Shown piece after piece: positions 39,161 to 52,040 of a stretch of 64,000 bases of DNA. The stretch covers positions 55,633,853 through 55,697,852 of the forward strand of contig CM055899.1 of assembly GCA_029582155.1 (NCBI GenBank), read 5' to 3'. Numbering within the stretch: position 1 is the first letter of the stretch; each line of letters begins with the position of its first letter. The position numbers were made by a program, and so were the translations under genes. The stretch is from Panopea generosa (taxonomy: Eukaryota; Mollusca; Bivalvia; Adapedonta; Hiatellidae). Under the pieces are notes generated by a model. That model was not told the DNA's origin, ran no database searches, and saw only the letters and a program-made list of their open reading frames with translations.

Positions 39161-40764
39161 ATATATTTATATCTCCTTACTGGCTATGTACACATTGCTA
39201 TATTTTTGTAATTAGTTGTTAAAGGTTATGTTCATGTCGGTGACACATACATAGAAAAATAATGTGAAGTTTGCTTTCATAATTAAATGTTTACAGTATT
39301 TAGATCCAATTTTACTTTCATCTAAGGCCATTCTTAAAAAAATAATTTATTGCTGTGTTCCAACTCGTTATTTTTCATGTGTGTAGGTAGGTAGGTAAAC
39401 AAAATTGGACAAATTGTGAATTTGCAGTCGTTTTAAAGAAAAATGGATAGAAATTGTGCTTTGAAAGTCAATAAAAAAGTTTGGATAGCTGCAATTCTGA
39501 GTAAGCTGGACAGCAAATTTTTTTTTAAGGACGGCCGAAGTTAATGACAATGTTGTGATTGCTTCTGTGTAGTGTTCATAATACAGATTGTATTTATCAT
39601 ACATTTCAGAGTTGTTGAAGAATGCTCAATACAGAGTGTATGCTGTTTTAAGAAAAGTTTATGCTCAACTCAAATCCACTTTAATTTAGTCAAATTTACA
39701 ATTAAAATGTATTACAGCCAAAGAAAAGATAGATGGTTTATTGAAGCCAAAGACAGGGGGTGGCCCAAAACTACCAGACCCTACACCATGCCACCAACTA
39801 GTGATTGATGGCATGGGCGATAGGCCTCAAATGACTGGTATACAGCTTGGGCTTGACACAATGGGTAATTATAGTCACTTATTCAGTCGACACATTTATA
39901 ATACAGTTCATTAATTTCCTACAAATTCCTTTTTTGTAATCATTAATATAAATATATGGTATATCCAGTTTTATTGGTGGTGGGAGGACTACATGTATGA
40001 TTCCAAGAAACAATGGTATCTACCAGCTTAACTAAAACATATAAAAAATTGAAGTATGTTTAATCTTTACAAGATACAATGAATTCTAAACCACAAGACA
40101 TCAAACTGTAGATGAAACTGCACATAATAATTCTATGGTGAATATATATACTGAGTAGTACTTGGAATGACCATTTAATATCTGGTTTGTTATTCCAGAT
40201 GAAGACATGCCTGCAGTCCTTGGACTTGATGATTCTAACGGTATGTTTTATTGCCATGTGTAAATTCAATAGTGGTTATACATGTACTTAACAGAAAACT
40301 ATAATTTTAGTATTTTTATGATGGACAGTTCATTGTTAAACCCATTGCTGAGGCATAATTTAGCCTTTTAATGATACCATTACACCTGATAGTTGAAGAA
40401 AAAATGTAAATTAATTGGTGTTCTACAACATCCAATACTTGTTTTAAAATAAGTTTATTTATAATTACAGTTTCAACAAACGAAGATACATGTAGTGAAA
40501 ACATTGTAAAAAGAAATAGTAGTAAGCAGACAAATTATTGTCAGTCATTCATTGACCCATCATGTTTTCATGGGCACTTTGGGACCTTATGGAAGATCAG
40601 TTGAATACATCTTCTCTTCAAATTAAGCTGCATAGTATTGCCCTATTCTATGAATTATTTACAATATATGGTGTGTTTTTTTTTTCCATTTTGCTAGCTG
40701 TATAGGCAATATCCTGATGGCAACATATACCTGTACCATTTTGCAGGTATTTTCACCTTTCAGT

Positions 40765-40925
40765 TTCCCTTACTGTTGGAGTCGGACTGAGTAGAACCAT
40801 CATCCTTCCGCAAGTAACTGAAAACCTTCTCCCATAAAGTTTTTGGAGCAAGCGAGGACTCGAACATACGACCTTAGTGATGAGTGGCAAGTGATCTTTA
40901 GACAGCGCCTTAGACTACGGAGGAG
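40765..40925 (-). mobile_element. SINE family A, minus orientation
   Basis: On plus: GACTGAGTAGAACCATCATC, CAAGTAACTGAAAACCTTCT and CAGCGCCTTAGACTACGGAG. Inserted in the last intron of the Harbinger Myb-like pseudogene. Confidence 0.7.
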
Positions 40926-42297
40926 AATATTAAGCTCAAATGTTATGCCATCCAGGGCTAACAGACCATCATTTAAAAATCAGCAGTGAGAGAATAACAT
41001 AATAACATGAAAAATAGTGTATAAATCTTTGTTAAATTAAAACTTTAATAATAAACATGTGTGAAGCATAAACTGATACACGATAATAAGTAAAATAAAT
41101 TGTCACATGACCTTTAAATGTAGACAATAAAATACTGCAATGAATAATGGCATGAATTACTCCACAGATTGGATGATCTCTTGATAAACAATCTCTATTA
41201 CTAGTTATTCTCAAAAAACAAAACAAACAAAAAGTTCAGTCAATCTCTGGGCTTGTCTTGCAATCTAATTAAAATAAATCAGTATCAAACCAACATAAAA
41301 TATACAAAAATAAGACGGTTTGTACGTTGCAATGATTTTTTTCTTGAATTTCAGGAAAAAGACAAAGAAGTCCTGATTACAGGCAGTTGGAAAAAGAAAA
41401 TTTGACAAAATAGAATAAAAAAATCTTGACAAACAACTTGAAAAATTGGACAAGGAAATTATAAAAATAAATGGTTAGATTTAACTTACAAACGTACAAA
41501 AAATATATATGGCTAAAATACAGAAAGAATTTGGTTTTAATTTTGAAAACATTACTGCATTTTAGATGGAATATATTAGGATTGTTGTTTTTTTTTAAAA
41601 TTGGCTTAAAACATGTTTTACCAATATATATATACTCAATGAACCTGTATGTCTATTTAAACATTCAAAAATAATATATTTAATAGGGGTTTCCAAATCT
41701 GGACTACACACTTAGGTTAAATTTAATAGATTTACCTTAATAGATTTCCCGCTTAAAATTGCAACATATTTTGTGATGTTAAATGAGTCGCATGGTATCA
41801 TTTTGATTCCAATTTGATCCATTATACAGGTTTTCACATAGTAAAAATGGTTTTATTTTAGAAATAGTCAGAATGTTGATGTGAATGCCATAGAGTAGTA
41901 ATAGAGTAAAGTGTCGTCTATTTTTAGAAAGCGGATTTTGTTCACCATTCCTATTATAACATTAATTTTGTCACGTTTTGATATACCAAACCATTTGGAT
42001 TTAAAAATCTTCTTCTCAAAAACCAACAAGACTCTTTTATATAAGTATATCCAAGTATTTATAAATTAATATGTCACAGCTCAAATGGATGAAGAATGAA
42101 TAAAAAATAACTAGTTTTTACTAGTGATGGGCAATCGGAAATATTATTACAATGAAGAACTTGAAGAAAAAAAGTTAAAATGCTTGCATTCATCACAAAT
42201 TAATCAATTTGATTCTGCTAGTTTTAACAGTTTTAAACTTTGATCTAAAATATATAATTGATTGAGAAGAGAAAAAAAATTGGGATCGAGAGAGTGT

Positions 42298-42357
42298 ATA
42301 ATTCCATTTTCAACACATTTCAGGTTATATATAGCATATCCAGTTTTACTGGTGGAG
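42298..42357 (-). mobile_element. SINE family A tail fragment
   Basis: CATTTTCAACACATTTCAGG and TTTTACTGGTGGAGGAAGAA match the family A 3' end. It lies just downstream of the transposase stop on the same strand. Confidence 0.65.
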
Positions 42358-42385
42358 GAAGAATATGTAATAACAATTATTACAA

Positions 42386-42763
42386 TTATGAAAAATGGTT
42401 TGCACAAATGTGATTCCTAATTGCCACTCCATCACCTTGTAAAGGCACCTGATTTACAGGCCCATCATTCACTTCTTCTTCTTCTGGTGGAAGAATGTCG
42501 CCTTCCTGAATTCCAACGTTGTGCAAGACTGAGCAAGCAACAACAATTATAGCAGCTTTTGTGGGCTTTACTCTTAAACAGCTGTGCAGACAGCTAAAAC
42601 GTCTTTTAAAAACACCAAAGGTTTGTTCTATCAAAACGCGACTCCTACATAGAGAGTTGTTAAATTTTAATCTGGCTGTTGTTTCTGGTCGAGTTGTAGG
42701 GCGTCATTAAAAATGGCCTGCATGGGTATCCTGAATCCCCAAGGAGGAGTCCATCATGACTGC
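42386..42763 (-). pseudogene. PIF/Harbinger transposase, C-terminal exon (decayed)
   Basis: A minus-strand exon after the acceptor TATTTTCAG encodes [20 protein letters not shown], then in a shifted frame LIEQTFGVFKRRFSCLHSCL, KAAIIVVACSVLHNVGI and an acidic tail ending at TAA (42386-42388). GDSGYP, IEQTFGV-KRRF and VLHN are hallmarks of the DDE_Tnp_4/HARBI1 family, which cuts and pastes DNA at 3-bp target sites. One frameshift near 42688 separates the two parts. The N-terminal exons, with the first catalytic aspartates, were not found to the right. It faces the Myb-like gene, tail to tail, about 0.9 kb away. Confidence 0.85.
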
Positions 42764-42824
42764 CTGAAAATACATGTATATATTAATGTCACTTAACAGA
42801 TCATTCAGATCATATAAAAACCAG

Positions 42825-42905
42825 ACCTGATTAGCTCAGTCAGAAGCACGTCTGACTATCAATCCAGTGGTTGCGAGTTTGAATCCTCGCCCAGCAAGTC
42901 TCCAT
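42825..42905 (+). mobile_element. tRNA-like SINE head
   Basis: GATTAGCTCAGTCAGAAGCA (A box) and GCGAGTTTGAATCCTCGC (T-arm with a 5-bp stem). The acceptor stem does not pair, so it is a SINE rather than a tRNA gene. It follows the Harbinger exon directly. Confidence 0.7.
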
Positions 42906-43314
42906 GACGATTGATATCCGTCATTATGTCTTGTTATCTTTTTTCTTTCACTTGCATATTTTTTAATGTGTATTCGCCAGCACTTGTGTTCATTAGGGCC
43001 TCATGGCAGATGGTATAGTTCATATAACTTTTTACATTTAAATAAAGTCTTCATTACTAATGTTATTATTTAACTCATCCAATTATCATTACCACTACTT
43101 CAGAGGTAGTCTACAAAAAAAATAAACTAGAAATGCCGGGGCCAGACAGTTATGTCTTAGTTTGAGTATTTGTTCATCTTACGTTAGTTATCAAACCATA
43201 ACACAGACCTTCTCACAGGCCTCCAATATTAAAGAGCTATTCTCTAAATTATTGAAAGATGAAAACCAAATATCAAAATAAACTCTAACTGCTCTGTTTA
43301 ATAAACACTATATA

Positions 43315-43978
43315 AAACGAATGGTTGTGCTTTCAAATCGGTATAATAAACAATATATAAACCAAATGGTTGTGCTTTTAATTCAGTTGAATAAACAATA
43401 TATAAACCGAATGGTTGTACTTTCAATTCGGTATAATAAAAAATATATAAACCAAATGGTTGTGCTTTCAATTCAGTATAATAAACAATATATAAACCGA
43501 ATGGTTGTACTTTCAATTCGGTATAATAAACAATATATAAACCGAATGGATGTACTTTCAATTCGGTATAATAAACAATATATAAATATAATGGTTGTGC
43601 TTTCAATTCGGTATAATAAACAATATATAAACCGAATGGTTGTGCTTTCAATTCGGTATAATAAACAATAGATAAACCGAATGGTTGTGCTTTTAATTCA
43701 GTTGAATAAACAATATATAAACCGAATGGTTGTACTTTCAATTCGGTATAATAAAAAATATATAAACCGAATGGATGTACTTTCAATTCGGTATAATAAA
43801 CAATATATAAATATAATGGTTGTGCTTTCAATTCGGTATAATAAACACTTTATAAAACAAATGGTAGTACTTTCAAATCGGTATAATGAACAATATATGA
43901 AACGAATGGTTGTGCTTTCAATTCGGTATAATGAACAATATATAAAACGAATGGTTGTGCTATCAATTCGGTAAAAAC
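43315..43978. repeat. Minisatellite, 45-bp unit, open on both strands
   Basis: About 15 copies of GAATGGTTGTGCTTTCAATT, CGGTATAATAAACAATATAT, AAACC. A 315-bp block (seven units) is itself duplicated: the variant GCTTTTAATTCAGTTGAATA occurs at about 43374 and 43689. Because 45 is a multiple of three, a 177-codon minus frame (repeating LKAQPFGLYIVYYTE) and 116- and 97-codon plus frames stay open. I treat these as artefacts. Confidence 0.95.
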
Positions 43979-44555
43979 ATCAAAAGATACATACGGTTGT
44001 GGTTGATTTGTGTTGTATTTTCAGAGTTAGTTCATCTGACGACTCGGAATTATGATCTCTTCAGAGGAATAATATCTCAAAACATGTTATGTGGAGCACA
44101 TATAATGGAATGAGTACTTATATCCCAGAGAGTTTATTTGTGTACATATCGAGTGTGTTAGTACTTAGACTAAATTGGGATATATCGTTTTGTAATTGCT
44201 TACAAATAAATGATGTACAGAAATGCGTCATATAAATGTGCCATAACAAATTGATGTTTTAGTTATTGAATACAGCAGATCTTATAAACATTTACTTACT
44301 TTATATGAATGTGAAGCTGCATATAATAGTGTGTCGGTATTACGATTTATCTGTATTTATTTTTATGTCATTACTGAAACTATTGCAAACTGAAGTTTGT
44401 TGTTATACTACTAATATTCAATATTGAATTACTTATATTGTTAATGCTACTATCGCTAAGTTGTTCTATTACTTTGAATTTGATATTTTAGATATAATCC
44501 ACGTTTCTATTTCATGGTGTTAATACATTATTCTATAGCATTGCTAGTCTTAATA
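43979..44555. other. Non-coding AT-rich DNA
   Basis: Nothing recognised. Confidence 0.45.
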
Positions 44556-44559
44556 AGAA

Positions 44560-44732
44560 TACAGTCAAATCTGTATAGGTGGTCACCTCTATTAAGCAGC
44601 CACTTGTCTTAAGCAGTCACATTTCCCATTTTTATGTTTTCAGCGCAAATTCATCTGTATTAAGCAACAACCTGTCTTAAAAAAAGTGTTGCTCCTTCCT
44701 TTGACTGGCTGCTAAAGACAGGTTGGACTGTA
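44560..44732. mobile_element. TIR MITE (ACAGTCAAACCTGT type), copy 4
   Basis: The ends TACAGTCAAATCTGTATAGG and AAGACAGGTTGGACTGTA are inverted repeats. The interior has TATTAAGCAGCCACTTGTCT and GCAACAACCTGTCTTAA, as in the other copies. Confidence 0.8.
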
Positions 44733-45845
44733 GTTACAACGGACTCTGTTAAGTTATAAAACATATTCAACCATTTTTTATCATGATTAAACAACAGCAA
44801 AAAAGGCATATGCATATACTATTGATTAATGTACAAATAGTTTGCGCTTTTAACAAACGAGACAGATTAAAGAGCAAAGACAGACAAACTGTTTATATAG
44901 GAAACACTTTTAACGCATGAATTAGGAAAACAGAAAACAAAGCAACGATATCAACATTAAAGATGAAAAGGAAGTAGAACTCAATGAAAAAATGACTATT
45001 AAAATTAGATATGAGCTAAAAACAAATATTTTTTATTAGAATCGGAAACAGAAGACATATATAACTAAGAGAAAGAGGTGCACAAATCAGACCAAGAAGA
45101 AACTATATTGTAAACGGAGAAAAAATACAAACTATATTTTTAGGCTTAGAAAACTCATAACAAACGTGAACAGCCATGCATTCCCTAAGGTTTAGTTCCT
45201 AGACTAAAATCAGAATAATATAAATATGATTGATGTTTAATGTTCAATTTTTTGTTGAGCGGTTAGCGCGAAAATAAGGGTTGAACTATAGTTATTGGTA
45301 ATCATTTGAGAGGCGATAGAAATGTTTGATCGTTCAAAATGAAATGGATTAAAATTCTAATTAATAGTAAAGAAGCGAATTGGAAATTTTACTAATATAG
45401 TGTTATATAGCTTCGGAGATACATGTTACTACTCAATAATTCATAAGAATATAAGTATATGGTTTTAAAACAATGCACCTGGTCATCAAACAATAGCCTA
45501 CTTAAAAACTGTTAGATTCAATTAAAGCATACAGTAATTACCTTAATACAGATTTTAAAACAAATAACCCGGGGGAACAAGGAATTCAAATAAACGATAA
45601 ACATAATGTAATTTGCAAGAATTCGATACAATCAAAATTTATATTTACAAATGATACCAATAACAAAAAAAAAAATGTACATAGATCAAGCTGCATAATT
45701 AAGGTGAATTTATCTATCAAACTGGATATTGCAATTGCGTACAGTTAAATTAATAATAAATGCACCAAAACAATGGAAAGTATTCAGAGGAAGCAAACCA
45801 TTCAATATGTTAAACATAGAAGATGATATCAATATTCATTAATAC
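44733..45845. other. Non-coding AT-rich DNA
   Basis: No exon, RNA gene or repeat family recognised. Adenine-rich on the plus strand. Confidence 0.45.
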
Positions 45846-45849
45846 AGTG

Positions 45850-46025
45850 TTCATTGGTGGAGTGCTTGGTCCAGTGGTAGAGCACAACACTCAGAATCTC
45901 AGGGTCGTGGGTTCGATTCCCCTCTACGGCCACGTGTAGTGTCCTTGAGCAAGCTACTTTTTCTGCATATGCTAACTACTGGTTCTACCCGGGAAAGCTT
46001 CGAGCGTGATTTATATTAGTTGTAA
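45850..46025 (+). mobile_element. SINE family B, best copy
   Basis: Head GGAGTGCTTGGTCCAGTGGT and AGAGCACAAC with box B GTCGTGGGTTCGATTCCCC, then GTGTCCTTGAGCAAGC and the tail TACTGGTTCTACCCGGGAAA followed by GCTTCGAGCGTG. Both Pol III boxes are well kept. No target duplication was located. Confidence 0.85.
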
Positions 46026-46069
46026 GAATTAGTTTCGCAATTGAAGTAAAATATATAAGTTTAAAAGTA

Positions 46070-47735
46070 AACAAACATACTCAAGATTGAAAGTTAATAC
46101 ATACGCAAGATGATAAAGTGCATACATATTCAAGATGGAAAGTTTATACATACTCAAGATGATAAAATGCATACATACTCAAGATGGAAAGTTAATAAAT
46201 ACTCAAGATGAAAAGTTAATACATACTCAAGATGAAACGTTAATGCATACTCAAGAAGGAAGGTTCATACTTACTTAAGATGGAAAGTTCACGATGGAAA
46301 TGTCATACATATTCAAGATGAAAGATTCATACTTACTCAAGATTGAAAATTCATGCTAACTTAAGATGAAAAGTTAATACATATTCAAGATGGAAAGTGC
46401 ATATATATTCAAGATAAAAAGTTCATAAATACTCAATTTGTCATACATAACCAAGATGAAAAGTTCATACATTCTCAAGATTTAAAGTTAAAACATACTC
46501 AAGATGAAAAGTTCATACATACTCAAGATTTAAAGTTAAAACATACTCAAGATGAAAAGTTCATATTTACTCAAGATTTGAAGTTAATATATACTAAAAA
46601 AAATTCACTCACACATTTCGGAGGAAAAGGTCATCATTACTCAAGATAAAAAGTTCATACATACTTAAGAATGAAAGGTAATACATGTTCAAAATGGAAA
46701 TTTCATACATACTCTAGATTTAAAGGTAATGCATACTCAAGACAAAAGATTCATATATACTCAAGATGAAAAGGTCGTGCACACTCAGGATGAAAAGTTC
46801 ATATATACTCAAGACGGAAAGTTCATACATACTCAAGATTTTTAGTTAATACATACCCAAGATTTATAGTTAATACATATTCAAGATGAAATGTTCATAC
46901 ATACTCAAGATTTAAAGTTAATACTTTAAATGAAGAAATCATACATACCCAACATGAAAAGGTTATACATGTATAATCAAGATGAACAGTTCAAATTTAA
47001 TCAAGATGAAAAGTTTTAGCATTTTCAAGATGATTAGGTCATACTTACTCCAGATGGACAGTTCATACTTACTCAAGATGAAAATTTCAAACGTTCTAAA
47101 GATGAAAAGGTCATACCTGCTCAAGATGAAAATTTCAAACGTACTAAAGATGAAAAGGTCATACCTGCTCAAGATGGAAAGTTACTATACTCAAGACGAA
47201 AATTTCAAACATACTCAAGATGATTATGTCATACTTACTCCAGATGGACAGTTCATACTTACTCAAGGTGAACATTTTAAACATACTCAAGATTAAGACG
47301 ATATACTAACTCAAGATAACAAGTTCAAATATATTTAAGATGAAGAGGTCATACCTACTCAAGTTTTAACGTTAATACATACTCAAGATGGTAAGTTCAT
47401 ATTGACTTAATATGGTAAGTTTACACACACATTCAAGATGGAATGTTTATACACACTAAAGATGGACAGTTAGTACATACTCAAGATGGAATGTTCATAC
47501 TTAATGGAAAGTTCAAACATATTCAAGATGAGAAGGTTATACATACTCAATATGGTAAGTTCATACTTACTTTATATGAAAATTTCAAATATATTCAAGA
47601 TGAGAAGGTTATACATACTCAATATGGAAAGTTCATACTTACTTAATATGAAAAGTTCAAATATATTCAAGATGAAAAGGTCATACACACGCAAGACGGA
47701 AAAGTCATAATACTCAAGATGGAAAGGTAATTTTA
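46070..47735. repeat. Minisatellite, 24-bp unit, diverged
   Basis: About 65-70 copies of CTCAAGATGAAAAGTTCATA, CATA with many variants (TTTAAAGTTAAT, GGAAAGTTCAT). It starts just after the SINE-B copy but the unit does not match its tail. Period 24 keeps several frames open; no gene is called. Confidence 0.93.
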
Positions 47736-47739
47736 AACA

Positions 47740-48725
47740 AATACTAAATAGCTACACATGTAATTGATCAACCTTACATCTGCTAAACCATAGGTTTAAA
47801 ATTACTGGAAACACACACATTTAATTGTGAGACTCAATATATATGAATATTTATTCTCAATTTAAATGATGATAAGATTAAGCAATGCGAACATAAACTT
47901 TATCTAAGTATATTTTCTCAACATAGATTCAATATACATGGAGAATAACTCAAACTTAATTGTGCAATGTACTCGGTGACAAGAACCACCTACATATCTT
48001 TGTATCGATTGACAAGAAATAAAATCTCTCTGGATTAATATAATAACTAATGTATTTAAATAATTAGGCGAGTCATAGCAACAAATGTATAGTTTTGAGA
48101 GACGACAGACAAGTCACAGAATACAGAAGGAAACTAAATATTATTGAGAGACAAACTATAAAAAATATCCCTCATTAAACATTAGTTTACTTCTCTTACT
48201 CCTGTTTTGCATGTGTCTCAGTTAATATTGTTTAGCTTCTCTCATATCTATATTATATGTATCTAAATAATATAAGGTTATTTTACAGTATTTTGTACAA
48301 TACGTACGACTACAATATATTCTCATATTGTACAAAACACTGTAAAATGATCGTTTCATTCTAGACTCAATCTAAAATAATTTTATCAAAAGAGTAAAGA
48401 AAAATCAAGATCCTTTTTAATAAACCGCGAGTTTAAAGCGACAGACGAAGGATGTTGCAGTGATAAATATTCGGATTTCCACAATGTCATCGTAATGCGG
48501 AATATTTTGTCGGTTGTTTGTTTTTATAGTTGAAATTTCTACTAAATTTATTTCCTTTTATTTATCGCCATCTTGAATTTTGAGGTATACAATATAAAAA
48601 TGATTGGATCCAATAAACTTTTACATATTCTATGGTCACGTGGTAACATCTGATGGAGGTGATTTGCTATTCATTTACATGTATAGGATACTAATTAATA
48701 TACCACTTGTATAACTGGATTGTCA
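47740..48725. other. Non-coding DNA with one strong hairpin
   Basis: Inverted repeat: TTATTTTACAGTATTTTGTA and CAATA (48278-48302) against TATTGTACAAAACACTGTAA and AAT (48326-48347), with a spacer of about 23 bp. No coding sequence seen. Confidence 0.55.
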
Positions 48726-48769
48726 ATTTTTCGATGAATATTATTTTACTGCCTGTATCTCTGTCTTAT

Positions 48770-51700
48770 CGACCCTTCAGTAATTATTAATACCATGTTC
48801 CTATATCTGTAGTGTCATTTACGAAATAATTATAGTTTTAATGATCTTATCTCTGTTCTGTCTGTTCTTAGTTATTGTTGTTTAACTGGTTTTATCTATG
48901 TATTGTCTATTCAGCAATGATTAATGTCTAGATGTCAATAATTATAGTTTAATGCTCTTGTCTCTGTCCCGTCTGCCAATCAACAATTATTGGTTTGATG
49001 CTTATATCTCTGTTTGGTGCGTTCCTAAAATATATTGGTTTGTTGCTTTCATGCCTCTGTCCATCAACATTTATTTTTTTCGTTCTCATATATGCTGTAT
49101 GTCCTTCAACGATAGTTGTTTTTTATGCTTTATCTGTTTTGTTTGTCCCTCAACATTACTTAGTGTTTTTTTATGGTCTTATCTCTGTTTTGTCTGTCCC
49201 TCAATATTACTTAGTGTTTTTATGGTCTTATCTCTGTTGTGTTTATTCCTCAATAACACTTATTGTTTTTATGGTCTTATCTCTGTTTTGTTTGTCCCTC
49301 AATAACACTTATTGTTTTTACGGTATTATCTCTGTTGTGTTTATCCCTCAATGACACTAATTGTTTTTATGGTCATATCTCTGTTGTGTTTATCCCTCAA
49401 TGACACTTGTTGTTTATATGGTCATATCTCTGTTGTGTTTATCCCTCAATAACACTTGTTGTTTTTATGGTCATATCTCTGTTGTGTTTATCCCTCAATG
49501 ACACTTATTGTTTTTATGGTCATATCTCTGTTGTGTTTGTCCCTCAATAACACTTATTGTTTTTATGGTCATATCTCTGTTGTGTTTGTCCCTCAATAAC
49601 ACTTGTTGTTTTTATGGTCATATCTCTGTTGTGTTTATCCCTCAATGACACTTATTGTTTTTATGGTCATATCTCTGTTGTGTTTGTCCCTCAATAACAC
49701 TTATTGTTTTTATGGTCATATCTCTGTTGTGTTTGTCCCTCAATAACACTTATTGTTTTTATGGTCATATCTCTGTTGTGTTTGTCCCTCAATGATACTT
49801 ATTATTTTATGGTCTTATCTCTGTTTTGCTTGTACCTCAATAATACTTAGTGTTTTACGGTCTAATCTTTGTTTTGTTTGTCCCTTAATAATACTTAGTG
49901 TTTTTATGGTCTTATCTCTGTTGGGTTTATCCTTCATTAACACTTATTGTTTTCATGGTCATATCTCTGTTGTGTTTATCCCTCAATAACACTTATTGTT
50001 TTTTTATGGTCATATCACTGTTGTGTTTGTCCTTCAATATAACGTATTGTTTGTATGGTCTTATCTCTGTTGTGTTTAGCTCTCAATCATACTTATTGTT
50101 TGTATGGTCTTATCTATGTTGTGTTTTGCCTGTACCTCAATAATACTTAGTGTTTTACGGTCTAATCTTTGTTTTGTTTGTCCCTTAATAATACTTAGTG
50201 TTTTTATTGTCTTATCTCTGTTGGGTTTATCCTTCATTAACACTTATTGTTTTTATGGTCATATCTCTGTTGTGTTGTCCCTCAATAAAAAGTATTTTTG
50301 TATGGTCTTATCTCTGTTGTGTTTAGCTCTCAATCATACTTATTGTCTTTATGGTCTTATCTCTTTTGTGTTTGTCCCTCAATGATACTTATTATTTTAT
50401 GGTCTTATCTCTGTTTTGCTTGTACCTCAATGATACTTAGTGTTTTACGGTCTAATCTTTGTTTTGTTTGTCCCTTAATAATACTTAGTGTTTTTATTGT
50501 CTTATCTCTGTTGGGTTTATCCTTCATTAACACTTATTGTTTTTATGGTCATATCTCTGTTGTGTTGTCCCTCAATAAAAAGTATTTTTGTATGGTCTTA
50601 TCTCTGTTGTGTTTAGCTCTCAATCATACTTATTGTCTTTATGGTCTTATCTCTTTTGTGTTTGTCCCTCAATGATACTTATTATTTTATGGTCTTATCT
50701 CTGTTGTGTTGTCCCTCAATATAACGTATTGTTTGTATGGTCTTATCTCTGTTGTGTTTAGCTCTCAATCATATTTATTGTTTGTATGGTCTTATCTAAT
50801 TTGTGTTTAGCTCTCAATCATACTTATTGTTTTTATGGGTTTATCCTTGCCTTGTCATTCCCTCAATAACTGAAGCTTTCAAACTGTTATCTCAGCCTTG
50901 TTTGTCTTTAATAATTTACTATTGTTTTACGACTCTTAATTCTGCATTGTCTGTCCTCAATGAGTATTGTTATGGTGCTACCATATATATATTGCCTGTA
51001 CCTAAAAAACTATTATGTTCCTGCTTATCCCATGTTATTTTCTGTTATTACTTTAGTTTCGTTTTGCTGCTCTTGTTTCTGTAACGTGCTACCTCAACAA
51101 CTATTGTTTGACTAATCATAGCTCTCGATAATTATTGTTTTTCTACTCTAGTATAGTTCTTCATTCCCTCGATGTGTATTGCTTAGCTTCTCTTATATCT
51201 GTCTCTTTTTCTGTCTCTCGTCAATAATTATTACTTTCTTGCTTTAATCTCTGTGATGAATGTTTGTAAAATATAATGTACAGCTCTTATTTCTCTTAGT
51301 ACATTTTTTTAACTACATATATATCTCTCGTGCATATTTCTCAATAATTTTCTCTTTCCTGTCTGCCAGTCAATAATTAATATTTTGCTGACTGCTCTTA
51401 CATCTGTCTTGTCTCTCCTCAATAAATTTTGTTTCATTACTAATATATCCTTATTGTCTATCCATTAATAAGTTTTGTATTGTTGCTCTCATCGCTGTCT
51501 TGTCTGTCCAAAATAAAAACTTCATGCCATTTTTTTTGTTCTAATCCTTGTCCTGCCCCTTTATCATTACAACTTTCTGTTATTATATCTGCATCTGTAT
51601 TGCTTGTCCCATAATCATTATTATTTACCGGCTCACATCTTTGTATATCCCGACCCTCAATAATCATATCTATACTGCTCTTCTCCCTGTATTGTCTGAC

Positions 51701-52040
51701 TCTACAACTTTTTTTCGTCCCTCTAATATTATTATTATCCCACTCTCGTCTCTTTCCTTTCCGTCCCATAGTAATTGTATAGTAATTATTAACTGCTCTT
51801 ATTTCTGTATTCCTCAATAATTATTGTAGAACAACTATATTTAACGAACAGACATGGCAGAGATTAGAGCAAGAAAGTAATAATTGTTTTGTTTCTCTTA
51901 TCTCTGTCTTGCATATTCTTAACGTTTGTTTCTCTTATCTCTATTTAGTGTATGACCCTCAATAATTATTGTTTCGTTGCTCTTGCTATCTCATTTATCC
52001 ACCAATACGTAAAGTTTTATCGCTCATTACCTTACACTCC
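48770..52040. repeat. Large minisatellite, 49-bp unit, with decayed flanks and a higher-order repeat
   Basis: The core (about 49130-50860) has highly similar units reading CCCTCAATAACACTTATTGT, TTTTATGGTCATATCTCTGT, TGTGTTTGT. The sequence on both sides (48770-49130 and 50880-52040) keeps the same word order (CCTCAATAATTATTGTT, CTCTTATCTCTGT) but is strongly diverged. Within the core a block of about 294 bp (six units) is repeated near 49825, 50126 and 50417. The overlapping open frames of up to 125 codons are artefacts. Confidence 0.93.

Larger units (their letters stand above)
37887..41478 (+). pseudogene. Harbinger-associated Myb/SANT-like protein gene, decayed
   Basis: Six plus-strand exons fit in phase: 37887-38074, 38839-38903, 39718-39864, 40199-40240, 40471-40521, 41355-41478. 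Exon 1 encodes a Myb/SANT-like start (TNWVENENIILTEAAREA, then LFGKLKWAGG and TESWQEVVSCVNA). Exon 2 has TADQCKKQFDNIKQK, exon 3 the KTGGGPKLPDPTP motif of NAIF1-like proteins, and exon 6 a basic coiled-coil tail (LDKQLEKLDKEII). PIF/Harbinger transposons carry such a DNA-binding partner, needed with the transposase. The copy is broken: codon 4 is TAG, the exon 1 donor reads CTAAGT instead of GTAAGT, and exon 6 has a TAG at 41411 plus a one-base loss before the tail. Confidence 0.72.

Noticed and set aside
42825-42905. True tRNA gene
   Set aside because: Both Pol III boxes and a T-stem are present but the acceptor stem does not pair; a SINE head is more likely. The same applies to the other tRNA-like segments.
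43298-43974. 177-, 116- and 97-codon open frames as a repetitive protein gene
   Set aside because: They exist on both strands and repeat exactly with the 45-bp DNA period, which is what a stop-free tandem repeat gives by chance. No promoter, splice or signal evidence.
48952-50675. Series of Leu/Cys-rich membrane-like frames
   Set aside because: They follow the 49-bp minisatellite; hydrophobicity comes from its T-rich plus strand.
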